Shown here: in pieces, positions 34,317 to 45,122 of the stretch
Numbering within the stretch: position 1 is the first letter of the stretch
Layout: each line of letters opens with the position of its first letter
Origin: Stereocaulon alpinum
Taxonomy: Eukaryota > Ascomycota > Lecanoromycetes > Lecanorales > Stereocaulaceae
NCBI GenBank assembly: GCA_018257865.1
Contig: JAEUBA010000001.1
Span: forward strand, 868,001 to 932,000
DNA length: 64,000 bases
Direction of reading: 5' to 3'
Translations under genes and position numbers: made by a program
The notes under the pieces: generated by a model
Databases searched by the model: none
Seen by the model: the letters and a program-made list of their open reading frames with translations, nothing else
What the model was told of the DNA's origin: nothing

Positions 34317-37300
34317 TCTGATCCAATGGCAGCAAATGTACAGGAGGCAAGGCGAGTGTTCGTAAAGTCAGGTGGGAGTCCAGTGCTTCCTTAGAAAGAT
34401 ATAAGAGATCGATATATTGACGTTTTGCAAAGATGAAGTCTTACGCCATCAAACGCCGCCAGGGTTAAGGATTTAGGTGTCAGATTAGTACGGGTTGGAC
34501 AGTCTTGGATCCTGCTCCGCCTCTGAGCCTTGAGGTAGATGCTAGATATAGATGAAAAAAGTGATGATGTGTTTTGCTGTGTGAAATATTAATTTAGGGG
34601 TCGCTCGGCGTGGTTTCAAGTAAGCACTTTCTCTAGTTAACGCTGCTTGGCTGTGATTGGTTGAGCTGCATGGCCGCGTAAGGGCGGAAGGTGTAGGATT
34701 CAGGAACAGGGAGGTACAAGACTGTTCCTTGTCACTTTACCAGAAAAGTCTATAGACACTTTCGGTAATGTGATTGAAGATGTCTACAACAATGTTGAAG
34801 GCAAGTCAGTTAGCTATAATGTCTTGATTCGGACTACCGGAAGATTTTCTTTGTGCTTACTGCAGTCGTGGCGCCCGTATCCCAAAAGTTGGTCCTAAAT
34901 TCTAAAAATAGAAACACTGATGCTAGAGGCTGTGTACAACGTAAGCAATCTATATCTCGAATCCCGTGGACTACCTAAACGCCTACGACACCCTGCCTTT
35001 GCAGGATCGTCTCCTTGTACTGCGAGGTTCCCGCCACTCCCCTCGTTGTTTCACGTCCTAAAGCCAACCACAATGCAACTTCCATCCGCCGATATCTTGG
35101 TCCTACATACTATTTCTAAGCCTGTCAATATTAGACTGTCCTTGGTTGTGCCATATTTTAGCCTCTACCAAGAATATGTAGCTACCTGTTCCTCCTGAGT
35201 TCATCTATTAGGTAAGTGCACACCAGCACACAATGATGGGGCGTGGAGGGCATTTACCGTTCGCATATCGTTGGGTGAAAAGGCTCCAAGTCTACAGTCC
35301 TGGACAGCACGGTCGCGGAAGGGCCTTCGACAGACGTTCATCAGGACGGACTAAAGCATAGATGTAGTTGTCAACACAGTCTTCTCTCCTTCGGTCAGAT
35401 TTGTTCTTCTATCAATCCCCTCAATTGAAGCGAATCGTTCCATGGTGATCCTCTGTAGAACAATGCTTGAAGGTACTTGAGCGGTCGGGACCTAATAATT
35501 GATTTTTTTGAGATTGTTAGCACATACTCTCCACGAGACGACTACGGGGCTGTTTGTTCTGGTTTCTGAAGTCTTATTAGTCTCTGTTGATTCTCAAGCT
35601 CGGTTAAGATATTTAGGAGATAACCTTGGCTAATGTTTGCCGCCACTGTTAAGTGAAGGAAGTGTAGGTAGCTTGTGGGACTGTGCAGGGCGTTGTGGAT
35701 TCAATCGACGGCAACGCGCATCAGCAATTTCCGTCCATGTTCTCGGAGCTTGACTTGAACGCTATCGCGGTTTGATGCGTGGGATGCTAATACGTCAGCC
35801 CAGCAGAGAACCGTTTCCGTATGCGAGAAAGCGACAACAGCATCGAGATCTCAATAGAGTGGAGCAGCTGGCAGCAGACACCTGGCAGCAAGGCTTTGCG
35901 CATCAGAGGTATGGATACAGGCAGAAACTTTACTTGGAAGATGAGAGCGCTTTCACTAAGCCTTCCGCGCATAAGCTTCGAACAGCATGAGGAGAGGCGC
36001 AAGGCACATTCACCATGAGTGGATCCGAACAAAACAATCCTGCTACAACATTGCACTCCCGGGAATCCACTTTTGCGTTTCCACATCTGCAAACAACTGT
36101 GTGAGACATATGAGACACGATCTCCAAAGAGTTAGAACAATGGATAGAAGGCGGAGGCTCAGGGTTGGCCGGAAGCAGTGAGCAAGTGCGACTGATTTTG
36201 GCGACAAAGGACATCACGTCTAGAACAGAAGAGAGCCCAATGCTACCTTGCATTAAGCATCTCAAAGCTTTGGGACGCGGCTCGCCCACGTGTTTTCAGT
36301 TTGCGGAAATAAGTATTGTATGGAGGCGTGTTTGCTCTAATGTGTTTGTCCGTGTTTCTTTGCTCTGCTATACCTATACTGGCTTTAACCGATTTGGATC
36401 TTGCAAAAGTTTGGAGCCGAGCAAGCGCTCGTGTTGGGCTTTATCGAGTGCCCTCGCGCGGAGATATATGTGGGGACATTCTGCAATGGACTCGTGCCGC
36501 TACGTGCGGGTGTACGGTAGGAAGAATGCGCCTGTAGCTGCGGTGAATATGCATCGAATCACACGCAATATCCGAGCGGGAGGATCTTCTAGGTTCTTAC
36601 GTAAGGTAGCTGGCTTTGAGGTGTGCCACACACTAAGGTACCTTAGTCAGGGACTCAGGGCACCAATCCTTAGGTTGATTCCTTGGAGGCTTTTAGATCA
36701 AGTAATTTCGGCTGCTAGCCCTTTGTTGCTAATTTAGCGCGAACGCAAAGGGGGATCCCCTGTATGCGCATTCAATTGGCCAGAAGTTTTGCCCAACCCG
36801 CCCTAAATCGCCCAGTCCCTTCCTCTCTCTCCACTTTCCATGTCAGCTCCCAACGACGGTACCGGTACCTTTAGAGACATAGGCAGGAAACAGGCTTTAT
36901 TATTATATGGATCACTGTCGACGTGAATCTTCGCAATCAATACTCCGGAACGATGCCATGTCAGATGCTGTCTTCCCCGTGCTGATCAAATCAATTGTTG
37001 GTTGGTAGGGGCCTCTTGCGACAGGTCGAAATACGCCGCAAATCAGACTTTTACACCTCACCCTTACCTCATAACAATTAACCACTCGACAACAGCACCA
37101 CATCCCACGCAGAGACGACAAAACGATACTGGATGTCCCTCGCGAACCTTCAATTCGAAATTGTTGTTCCATTCGATTGAAAGAATACATTACGCCCACT
37201 GACATTCTGTCCCTTCATTTCCTACGACCGGAGAACACCGCAACAACCTCTAGGAGGACCATACACTCGTTCATCAACCTCAACCAACCCACATTGCAAG

Positions 37301-37405
37301 AAGTAACATTCTGGGACTTTCATTCAAAGACCTATCATTGCATCCCACCTTCGCATTACTTATATAAAACCTCCTTGGGCATAAACACTTCAATTTATCG
37401 CAAAT
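34317..37405. other. 3.1-kb gene-less divergent region, chsB/OPY2
   Basis: This is the longest gene-free stretch. Both flanking genes start at its edges, so it carries both promoters and may have long leaders. Short open frames (for example 36165-36737 plus) show no domain. The last 400 bases before OPY2 are C/T/A-rich, like a leader. Confidence 0.45.
37361..37368 (+). promoter_or_regulatory. TATA-like element upstream of OPY2
   Basis: TATATAAA lies 45 bases before the ATG. If used, it would imply an extremely short leader, so it may serve only a minor start site or be chance. Confidence 0.3.
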
Positions 37406-38988
37406 ATGGATCTTGGTAGTATAGGTCGATTTGGTAGGGCCTCACAAGAATACTTCAATTTCTCAGCTGTACTAACGGTCGATCGGCAGAGCTCGATCTC
37501 AACAAGCCTACCCTTTTCCGAAGATGCCCTTCTTGTCCGCCAACACCTCCGCCATGCCCAGCATGTGACGCAGACGAGGTCTGTTCGCTTATAGCTGCGG
37601 GCTGTCAAAATTGTGCAAAGACCATGTGCGTAAAGGTTGGAGCTCAGCCTACATCAGGCGCATCATCAGGTTCTGGTGGAACTGCCGCCGGCCCAATAGC
37701 AGGAGGAGTCATCAGTGGTGTTCTTGTGGTTTGCGTAATTACCTATCTGGTCTGGAGGTTCTGCATCAAGAAAAGAAAGCAGGCATACCGCGAAAGCGAC
37801 TGGCCGGAAACTGAGACAATGGAGAAGAGCGGGGGCGACTTCGCAATGCAAAGAGATGCCCGCGCATCGATGCACTCTGTGCGGTCAATAGCTTCCACAG
37901 TCCTCACAAGAGCCTCCAACGTCATTCAAATCGCCTATATACCCGGTGTCACCAATCGATCTGTTGAGTCGACTCCAGACCTCATCCCGCCTGTTCCCCC
38001 AATACCAGCTGCTTCACCCGCAAACTCCGCTGCAACGACACCACAACCTGGCCAAGACCAGCATTTCTTCATGCCTAGCGACCTCCGAGACTCTACGTAC
38101 TCTGACTATACAGTGGACCGAACCTCATACGCTAGATTAAGCATAACCCCAAGCGTGGCGAGGGGAAGCGTTCCGTCAACAGCTTATCGAGGTAGCGCGG
38201 TGGTCAATGCCTTACCAGCACAAACCGCGATACGTGGTAAAGCTCAGCCTGTGGCCGTAAGGTCGGGAGGCAAGAACAGTCCATTGTCTATTTCCAGGAC
38301 GAATACACCACCTGTTCCAATGATCGACCGCAATCGACATGCTCCACGGCAAGATCAAATACAGGCAAACACGAACAGCCCAATAGTTGCCCGACTAGGT
38401 ATTCCGAAAGCTGTCAACGTCAAGAAGGCCCAGTCACACAACAATATCGCAGCAGTGGCGAGCATTGCCAGAGAACCTAGTCCGGTCGTGAGCGAGATAA
38501 CAGAACAGTCTTTGACGATACCTGCCCGGGGCCCGTCCGTTGCATCATCACGGCACAATGGCGACTCATCAACTTTTGATGATGTCTCGAGTAGTGACGA
38601 AGAGTCACCAGCAGATGCCAGCTTAATGGGCCACGACAAGCTTCCGCAATTCGTCAAAGCCAACTCACTATCTTCCAAATCGAAAGACTCACCTTTTAGA
38701 TCGCCATCGTCTGTACCGGATCTGCGACATTCTAAAAGTTTGGTCTCGTCATTATCGACATCGCCAGACAGCCAAGCTCGCCAGTTGAGCAGGGAAGAGA
38801 GAAAGGTTCATAAGCGGTCAGGCAGCCTCAACCAGATTATTGAAGAGGCGGCAAGGAGGGCCAGCAGAGAACCGAGACACGGCGGACTTGGAAGTGTCGG
38901 TAGCATGACGATGATGACCAATTGGAACAGGGAGCATGAGCAGAAAGAGGGACCGTTCTCTGATGCTCATGCCGCGAGGACGCCCTGA
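37406..38988 (+). CDS. OPY2: Opy2-type membrane anchor of the HOG/Ste11 route
   Basis: Two exons, 37406-37415 and 37490-38988, give 502 aa. The first coding exon is only ten bases (MDL plus one base). The intron ends with TACTAAC and CGGCAG. Opy2 is a single-pass plasma-membrane protein that anchors Ste50, and through it Ste11, in osmostress and related MAPK signalling. The short extracellular part (about residues 13-50) has eight cysteines in the Opy2 pattern C-x2-C, C-x2-C, C, C-x2-C, C. The transmembrane segment is about 67-88 (GGVISGVLVVCVITYLVWRF), followed by basic KKRKQAYRESDWPE. The long cytoplasmic tail is Ser/Pro-rich and disordered, with patches such as DDVSSSDEESP and RKVHKRSGSLNQIIEEA conserved in fungal homologues. 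No signal peptide is visible, so the N-terminus is taken as outside by homology. Confidence 0.88.
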
Positions 38989-39851
38989 GACTTTACGAAG
39001 AGTGTGGTTCTCTATGCAGTTAATTTGATCTACAGGCCCGGAAAAGGGGCTTCAAGGCGTATGGCGATCCGGACATGGGCTAGGATAGCCACCGGCGTTT
39101 AGTTCGAAAAGGGAATCTTTGGGACATTCGTGGGCAATGTCTGTGTACTGATGTTTCCGGATACACCGACAGGCCATGTGCTATCGGCTATTTTATGTTA
39201 TATTAATCACTTTCATGAGTGTGCTACCATCAAAGAGCAATATACTCCTTCATCTAAGCTTCTCCTTACTCCACGCTTGACATCCGATAGTGTCTGTATT
39301 ATATATATAGCTCGTTCGTATCCAAAGTTTGTTCCTTCCACAGCCCGACCGCAAGCTCGAGGTGCATCAACGTCAACAGGTGCGGAATTGCTGTTTGTCT
39401 AATTCAATAAGTGTGGTAAATCTTCACAAGCGCAGAGCTGGTCACGTTGTTGACGATTCATATGTGTTGCTATTGCCATAGTACTGTATGTTCAATACGG
39501 CGTTACCAGCTTTGCGAGGCTTCTGACGGATGTAGGGGCAAGCGTTCACCTCTTGTTGTTAGTTGCCTGTAGTTGGGAAACTAATGCTACTGCTGATACG
39601 GAACCTGCTTTGAGAAATTTAGATGACTGCAGCCAGTATCTGCCACTGCCTGTGCTGCCATCGAGGCTTACAATCATTTGGTCGGAAGACCCCACGAAGC
39701 AGACGGGTGTTTGACCGTGGATGAGACATTCAGACGTTGCCTTGTATTACCTATCAGTCGAAACTGTTATGTCTTGTGGGGGAAAACCGTTTCCAACGAG
39801 TAAGCTTTAACATTCCGTATACTACGTTCAGCAATTACAGCTAGCCTCCTC
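38989..39851. other. Intergenic region, convergent
   Basis: About 860 bases after OPY2 without a supported gene. It contains A/T-rich stretches near 39200-39310. Confidence 0.4.
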
Positions 39852-40543
39852 TTATGTACCTACCCGACTCCGAAAGCTGAAATTTTGTAGGCGTAAGCAA
39901 TCGTTTTCGAATGGGTCAAGTGCCTGCTCTAAATCATTCATGACGCTTGTGTGGAAGTTGGGTTTTGCACGAGGATATCTTACCCTCTGTGCTTCGTTTC
40001 GATTCTTACCGCCCCTTTCAGCGAACATATGTCGAAGGCCATGTAAACGCGAAGGAGCGACAACATACTCATCTTCTTCGGTAACATCATATTTGACATC
40101 GTCCAGCCGCGTCCTATAGGGTCGAAGTAAAGTTAGCCTCTGGTCCAGAGGGCAGAATCTGGGAGGGTCCTGGAGTTCTATGCAATGTGTGAACATAATT
40201 CAATGCCAGAACGGTCGACTCAAGGATGGGCTACAGCCTGCTTATTATAAAGAAATGGATCTTTGATATTCAAGAGTTGCTCTGATCAAAATCTCAGATC
40301 GTTGGAAGACCATCGACAAGATTCTGGGCCTGCAGATGAATCATATTACGGACGTGTATCTTGCAAAGGTTGGACATTCGGCACTACTTACCCACTCTTG
40401 ATAAGAGTCTGGAGAACATGTATTCGTGGGGAGAAGTGAAGATTCCAGCTTCCTATACGTCGTTGTTCTAATGGATCTTGCATGATGGGAATCTCGTATG
40501 ACGACAAAGACTCTGTGGTTGGGCCAAATAAAACCTTCGCCAT
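39852..40543 (-). CDS. Small two-exon protein, function unknown
   Basis: Exons 40543-40392 and 40113-39852 join through donor GTAAGT and acceptor CTATAG, with a GGCTAAC branch upstream, to give about 137 aa starting MAKVLFGPTTESL. The spliced sequence reads smoothly across the junction (LIKSG-TRLDDVKYDVTEEDEYVV). It then has a basic middle (RGGKNRNEAQRVRYPRAKP) and ends RSRVGT. A second GTAAGA donor inside exon 2 with an in-frame CAG 60 bases later could remove 20 residues. I recognise no domain. The intron is long for this window (278 bases), which lowers confidence. An earlier in-frame start would need a non-ATG codon. Confidence 0.5.
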
Positions 40544-40976
40544 GTTGGTGGTGTAATGATTGAAATGGTCATCATTAGAAGAGTGAGTGGATAGCGTCGT
40601 TGTGATCACATCGCACGATTCTCGACCGACTGTTTCTGCACGGCTTGCATTGAATCTACCATGGAATATAATCAAGCAGCAGGAAATAGTAGAGACCTAA
40701 AAGGATTCACGCTTCTGAGTGACCAAACACCAGGAATGGGCAGCCTTCCGAAAGCCACATAGAGAGGAGCCCAGAGCTGCTAATTCAAACGACATGATCA
40801 ATGCTTGGAGTCTACTAGCTGGAGCTTTCGTTTATGTGGGTGTCCTCAGGAGCCTTTCGAGCGCCAGGCCCTACGGTTGCCCATTTCGGGCATTTGGTGG
40901 GGTCCCTTGTAGGGCTTCTATCTTACGCCCTACCAAGCTACCACTGTCGTCAACACGCGTACTTTCTTGACTTTTG
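40544..40976. promoter_or_regulatory. Divergent region upstream of DUG1
   Basis: About 430 bases between the start of the small minus-strand gene and the first in-frame ATG of DUG1 at 40977. No other gene is seen. Confidence 0.4.
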
Positions 40977-41147
40977 ATGCCCCTCTTACCCTTCTATCAC
41001 CTTACCGTCTCACTACACTCACCGTCCGCAGTCCAAATACTGAAGTCCTCTACTAATCGCTTTAGCAAGCTTGCCGCCATTCCGCGATTGTCGTTCAAAC
41101 CTCTACAATCAAGACACCAAATACAAAATCGTGCGACCTATCGAACC
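40977..41147 (+). other. Possible alternative N-terminus of DUG1
   Basis: In-frame open sequence from ATG 40977 to the canonical start, 57 codons. The deduced extension begins MPLLPFYHLTVSLHS and is rich in Ser, Leu, Arg, Lys and His with no acidic residue, as in mitochondrial presequences. Whether transcripts cover it is unknown. Confidence 0.4.
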
Positions 41148-42649
41148 ATGGCGCCCCAATTGGACGGCTACTTTAAGCAGGTGGACAAGCTCTCCGAGTC
41201 TTTCATTGAACGCCTCCGGAAAGCTGTAGCCATCCCCTCCGTTTCAGCAGACGATAAGCGTCGTCCAGATGTTGTCAAAGTTAGCGTCCTTCCTATCAAA
41301 CATTACTGTATTTCAATCAGCTGACCCCATGTGCACATCAGATGTCCGAGTTTCTCGTTTCCGAACTTGAAGCTTTAGGTGCCCACGTCGAGTCTCGCCC
41401 ACTCGGTCTCCAACCAGGCAAAAAGGACATCCATCTCCCACCCGTCGTTGTCGCCCGCTACGGTGATTCACCTGAAAAACGTACCCTCCTCCTCTACGGC
41501 CACTATGATGTACAGCCTGCAGGCAAATCAGATGGATGGGCTACGGATCCATTTACATTGACAGTCGACGAGAAGGGAAGGATGTATGGGCGTGGCTCGA
41601 CCGACGACAAGGGCCCTGTGTTAGGATGGCTAAACGCTATCCAGGCGCACAAGGAGGCTGGAGTTGAGATCCCGGTGAATTTGCTGATGTGTTTCGAGGG
41701 AATGGAGGAGTCCGGAAGTGAAGGTCTAGACGACTTCATAGAAAAGGAGGCAAAGCCAGGAGGGTTCTTTGAGAAAGCTGACGCAGTATGCATCAGTGAC
41801 AACTACTGGCTCGGGACCGAGAAACCATGCTTAACGTACGGGCTACGAGGGTGCAATTACTACAGCGTCAGCATCAGTGGGCCCGGTCAAGATCTCCATA
41901 GTGGCATCTTTGGTGGATCAGCCCAAGAGCCAATGACAGATCTCGTCCGCGTCTTAGGCACACTCGTTGACACAAATGGCAAGATCAAGATCCCAGGGAT
42001 CAATGAGATGGTCGCTCCTGTGACGGAAGATGAAAAGTCACTCTATGCCGACATATCCTACACGATGGACAACCTGTACGAATCTTTAGGGAGCAAAACA
42101 GGGGTCTACAGCGACAAGGAGAATACACTAATGGCACGCTGGCGATACCCTTCACTGAGTGTCCATGGCATTGAGGGTGCCTTCTCGGATCCTGGAGCGA
42201 AGACTGTCATACCTGCGAAAGTGATTGGCAAGTTCTCTATCCGAACGGTACCAGATATGAAATCAGACAAAGTAGACCAACTGGTTTTCAAATATGTGAA
42301 AGACGAGTTCGCCAAGTTGGGCAGCAAGAATACTATCTCTGTCGAGCTCATACATGCGGGCAATTGGTGGGTAGCGTCTCCAAAGCATTGGAATTACACC
42401 GCTGCAGGACGAGCAGTGGAGAAAGTTTTTGGGGTCAAGCCTGACTTGACGAGGGAAGGTGGAAGTATTCCTGTCACGCTTACATTCGAAAAGGCGACGG
42501 GAAAGAACGTACTACTTTTGCCCATGGGCAGTAGCACGGATGCGGCTCACAGTATTAATGAGAAGCTGGATCGGAGGAATTATATTGAGGGAACTAAGTT
42601 GTTAGGTGCCTATCTGCATTATGTTGCGGAGGAAGAGATGAAAGCATAA
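41148..42649 (+). CDS. DUG1: M20 metallopeptidase Dug1 (Cys-Gly dipeptidase)
   Basis: Two exons, 41148-41279 and 41342-42649, give 479 aa, matching yeast Dug1 (481 aa). The enzyme cleaves Cys-Gly dipeptides in glutathione turnover and belongs to the CNDP2/carnosinase-like M20 family with two metal ions. Metal and catalytic motifs are YGHYDVQPA (His, Asp), GRGSTDDKGP (Asp), CFEGMEESGSEG (Glu-Glu), ISDNYWLG (Asp), DLHSGIFGG (His) and GSSTDAAHSINE (His). The intron falls after DVVK, and the downstream exon starts with a Met codon. The start MAPQLDGYF is chosen because the family begins here. The frame is open upstream to an ATG at 40977, which would add 57 residues with no Asp or Glu (see findings). 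Confidence 0.95.
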
Positions 42650-43809
42650 AAAGCATTGTCTAGAGGCTCTGAAGAGGATTTGGTACGGCCATTCTTCCGT
42701 GATTAACCTTCGTGAAGCATGAGAGCGGAACAATAGACGACTTTGATGGTTATCAACGCGCACTCATTTAGCCCTCCTTCCTGCTAATGTCTGAAATTTT
42801 CGAAGTCCCACATAGCTACCAGCATATCACTTCAATATGGCACTCATATTAGCTCTTCAAGGAACCGTCCGCCTGAATACAGTCTATCCAATCTGAGACA
42901 GGACAAGCAACGCTAGACCCTGCGATGGGTCCTTGATAACCCTGCGTAACACTATGAAGCCGCTAAAGAAACAATAGATTGACAGGATGGAACATCGGCG
43001 ATGTGTAAGAGCTATCAGGTTTCCTCCTACGACGGCGGCGGAGGAGCATAGAGGTCCAGTCACAGACAAGGAAAAGGGTGTTCCACGGTGGCTACATCGA
43101 CTTAGCATCCGCTTTCGTTAGTACGGGTGGAAGGGTGCTCGATCGAAGAATTTCAGGAGACTGTCGAAAGACCCGACTCTTCCATCGTGAGCCTCATCAT
43201 TAAGTATATCAGAATCGCAAGCTAGAATCCCTCTTATGCGAGAAATATGAATAAGTTACAGTATAACCCTGAGGTCCTTATCTCTATGAAATCAAAAGAA
43301 ACAGTCATAGATTACGAAACTTTTGGATCCGCTGATATCTACCCAGAGTTGGTAACATGACTGGACGTTTGCTTTGTCCAGATTCGGCTGCTCCGGGCCG
43401 AGGATGTCACTGAAGCGGCCCGGGGCGCAGAGCCATGCGAGCTGTTGGAGGGTTGCCTATAGCGGGGTTACCCCAGGTTACCTGCCTATCTCGAACCGCG
43501 GTTAGGTACTTAGGAGGATCCACTTTGTTGCCCCCTGAGTGATCATTGCAGCCCTAAAGCCGTCCCTGTGGGGAGCCCAAGTGCACCCCGGAAAGCGCTA
43601 AAGCCGCAATCTTTGGAGACTGTTTCATTTCCCCATACGACCAGCTTCAGGCGGTGGTTAGAAGTGGCTTGGGCGAGCGACAGCTCAGGGAGTGGATTCT
43701 TCTAGGTATATATAATACCTTATACTTATTCAAGTATCATGATGGAGAACATCATGACTCATGATATGTCCCATCCCTACTACGTTCCCTGACCCGCACG
43801 ATCTAAATC
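42650..43809. other. Gene-less stretch
   Basis: About 1.2 kb without supported genes. It includes a G/C-rich part at about 43390-43460. TATATATAATA at 43708-43718 could be a remnant promoter of the enoyl-CoA hydratase relic that starts about 95 bases later. Confidence 0.4.
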
Positions 43810-44025
43810 ATGTCAAACCATCCATGTACCACGCAGCCTCCTCTTGTGTCCCGCGCCCTCGTAGCCTTGCCGACCAGCCACATTCTGCTTGTCACGCTTA
43901 ATCGGCCTTCAGATCTCAACTGCATCGACACAACTGGCAGTCATGAACTTGATGCCTTGTGGAAATGGTACGATAGCGAGCCCGCGCTTCGATGCGCTGT
44001 GCAAAAGATAAGATCAAGAAAATGA
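43810..44025 (+). pseudogene. Truncated enoyl-CoA hydratase/isomerase relic
   Basis: A 71-codon frame whose first 65 residues match the N-terminus of fungal crotonase-family enzymes: a short leader, then HILLVTLNRPSDLNCID, SHELDALWKWYDSEP and LRCAV. In an intact enzyme this is followed by a TG-x-G-x-AFCAGADL oxyanion-hole block. Here the sequence breaks off into QKIRSRK and a stop. No matching continuation is visible in any frame over the next kilobase, so the active-site core is missing. It is probably a decayed or rearranged copy. A short expressed peptide cannot be excluded. Confidence 0.75.
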
Positions 44026-44079
44026 CCTCTTAAAGCGCAGTCTTCACGAATACAACAAGGCTTATGAGAATCGTCCAAC

Positions 44080-44461
44080 ATGTCGACAGCCCAGATTCCT
44101 CTTACGATGCCCGCCGTAGTCGCCGAATGGACGTATAACCTCCCTTTTATACTTGTTCCCGTCCCCATCATTCCGCATCAAATTTTCAAATCCAGCTGAC
44201 CTCAAAGCATCACCTTACTGGAATGCCAAACTTACCGCCGGCATTGTCATCAGCTGCCTGCCCACCTTCCCGCAATTCTATGGGCTATCCATTCCCAATG
44301 CCTACGCCGGCCTCCGTGACTACTGGACCCGTGCCTGGATCTCTCCCTTCACCTCAAAGCTCCCGTCGATCCCTTGCCAGATCCATGGTTATTTGAAATT
44401 GGACGAGCGCGGTGGTCTGGTTTCAGAAAGACCGCAGAAAATAAACGGCCGGAGCATTTAG
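44080..44461 (+). pseudogene. Possible frameshifted gene remnant
   Basis: The frame from ATG 44080 runs 39 codons (MSTAQIPLTMPAVVAEWTY, then a hydrophobic stretch) to TGA at 44197. An overlapping +1 frame continues with protein-like sequence to 44461, including SPYWNAKLTAGIVISCLP, NAYAGLRDYWTRAWI and IHGYLKLDE. One base shift near 44190 would join them. No family is recognised. It could also be an unrelated overlap of two chance frames. Confidence 0.3.
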
Positions 44462-45122
44462 CATGGCGTGGTGCTGGTGGTGATGGAAAGGGAAGCGCAG
44501 GGGATGTGGAGAACGGATTTGTGAATGGATATGGAAAGGGGCAAAACGGAATGTTAAAGATTATCACGGTTGAACAGGAGCACGTGCAGAGGTTTGTAAA
44601 ATTGTTGTATGTGGTGCTTTCGTTGTGGATTATAGGACTCAGCAAAAAGATACGACGTCTATCGCCTGACCTTGTCATGTATATTTCAGTCTTGACTTCG
44701 CTCTTGTGCCCAGCTAAATTGCTCCGCATGTGACATGCTCATCTCGTAGGGATTGGTGTATGGGTTACCGGCTGGACATCTCGTCCTCAGACTGGATCAG
44801 AACAATGGGAGTTGTGCAACATGCAGATCCTAGACCGTACCCTTAGATTAGAAGTATGGGACTTCTAAAAAGCCCCTTAGCGGTTTACATTGAGATGAAG
44901 GTCGGAAAGGGAGAGGCGAGGAGATAATACATACTTCAGAAGCTTGAGAAGGCTTGGCTAAGGTATTGCAAGACCATAGGGCGGAAGCTTTCCGCGAAAC
45001 TTTGGCGCCAAGGCTGCGAAATCGACAATGACACTTGGCTTTCTTGGGGCTGTCTGTTCTGTTCAACATCCTTTGACATATTGAGGTGCACAGCGCGATC
45101 TTCTTTCACCACGCCTCTCACT
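44462..45122. other. Upstream region of the J-domain co-chaperone
   Basis: About 660 bases. An open frame at 44374-44733 (plus) shows a glycine-rich part and a hydrophobic end but has no support as a gene. The right part should carry the co-chaperone promoter. Confidence 0.35.

Noticed and set aside
36165..36737. Plus-strand 190-aa open frame
   Set aside because: No domain, Cys/Arg-rich random-looking composition, no conserved start or splice signals; likely chance.
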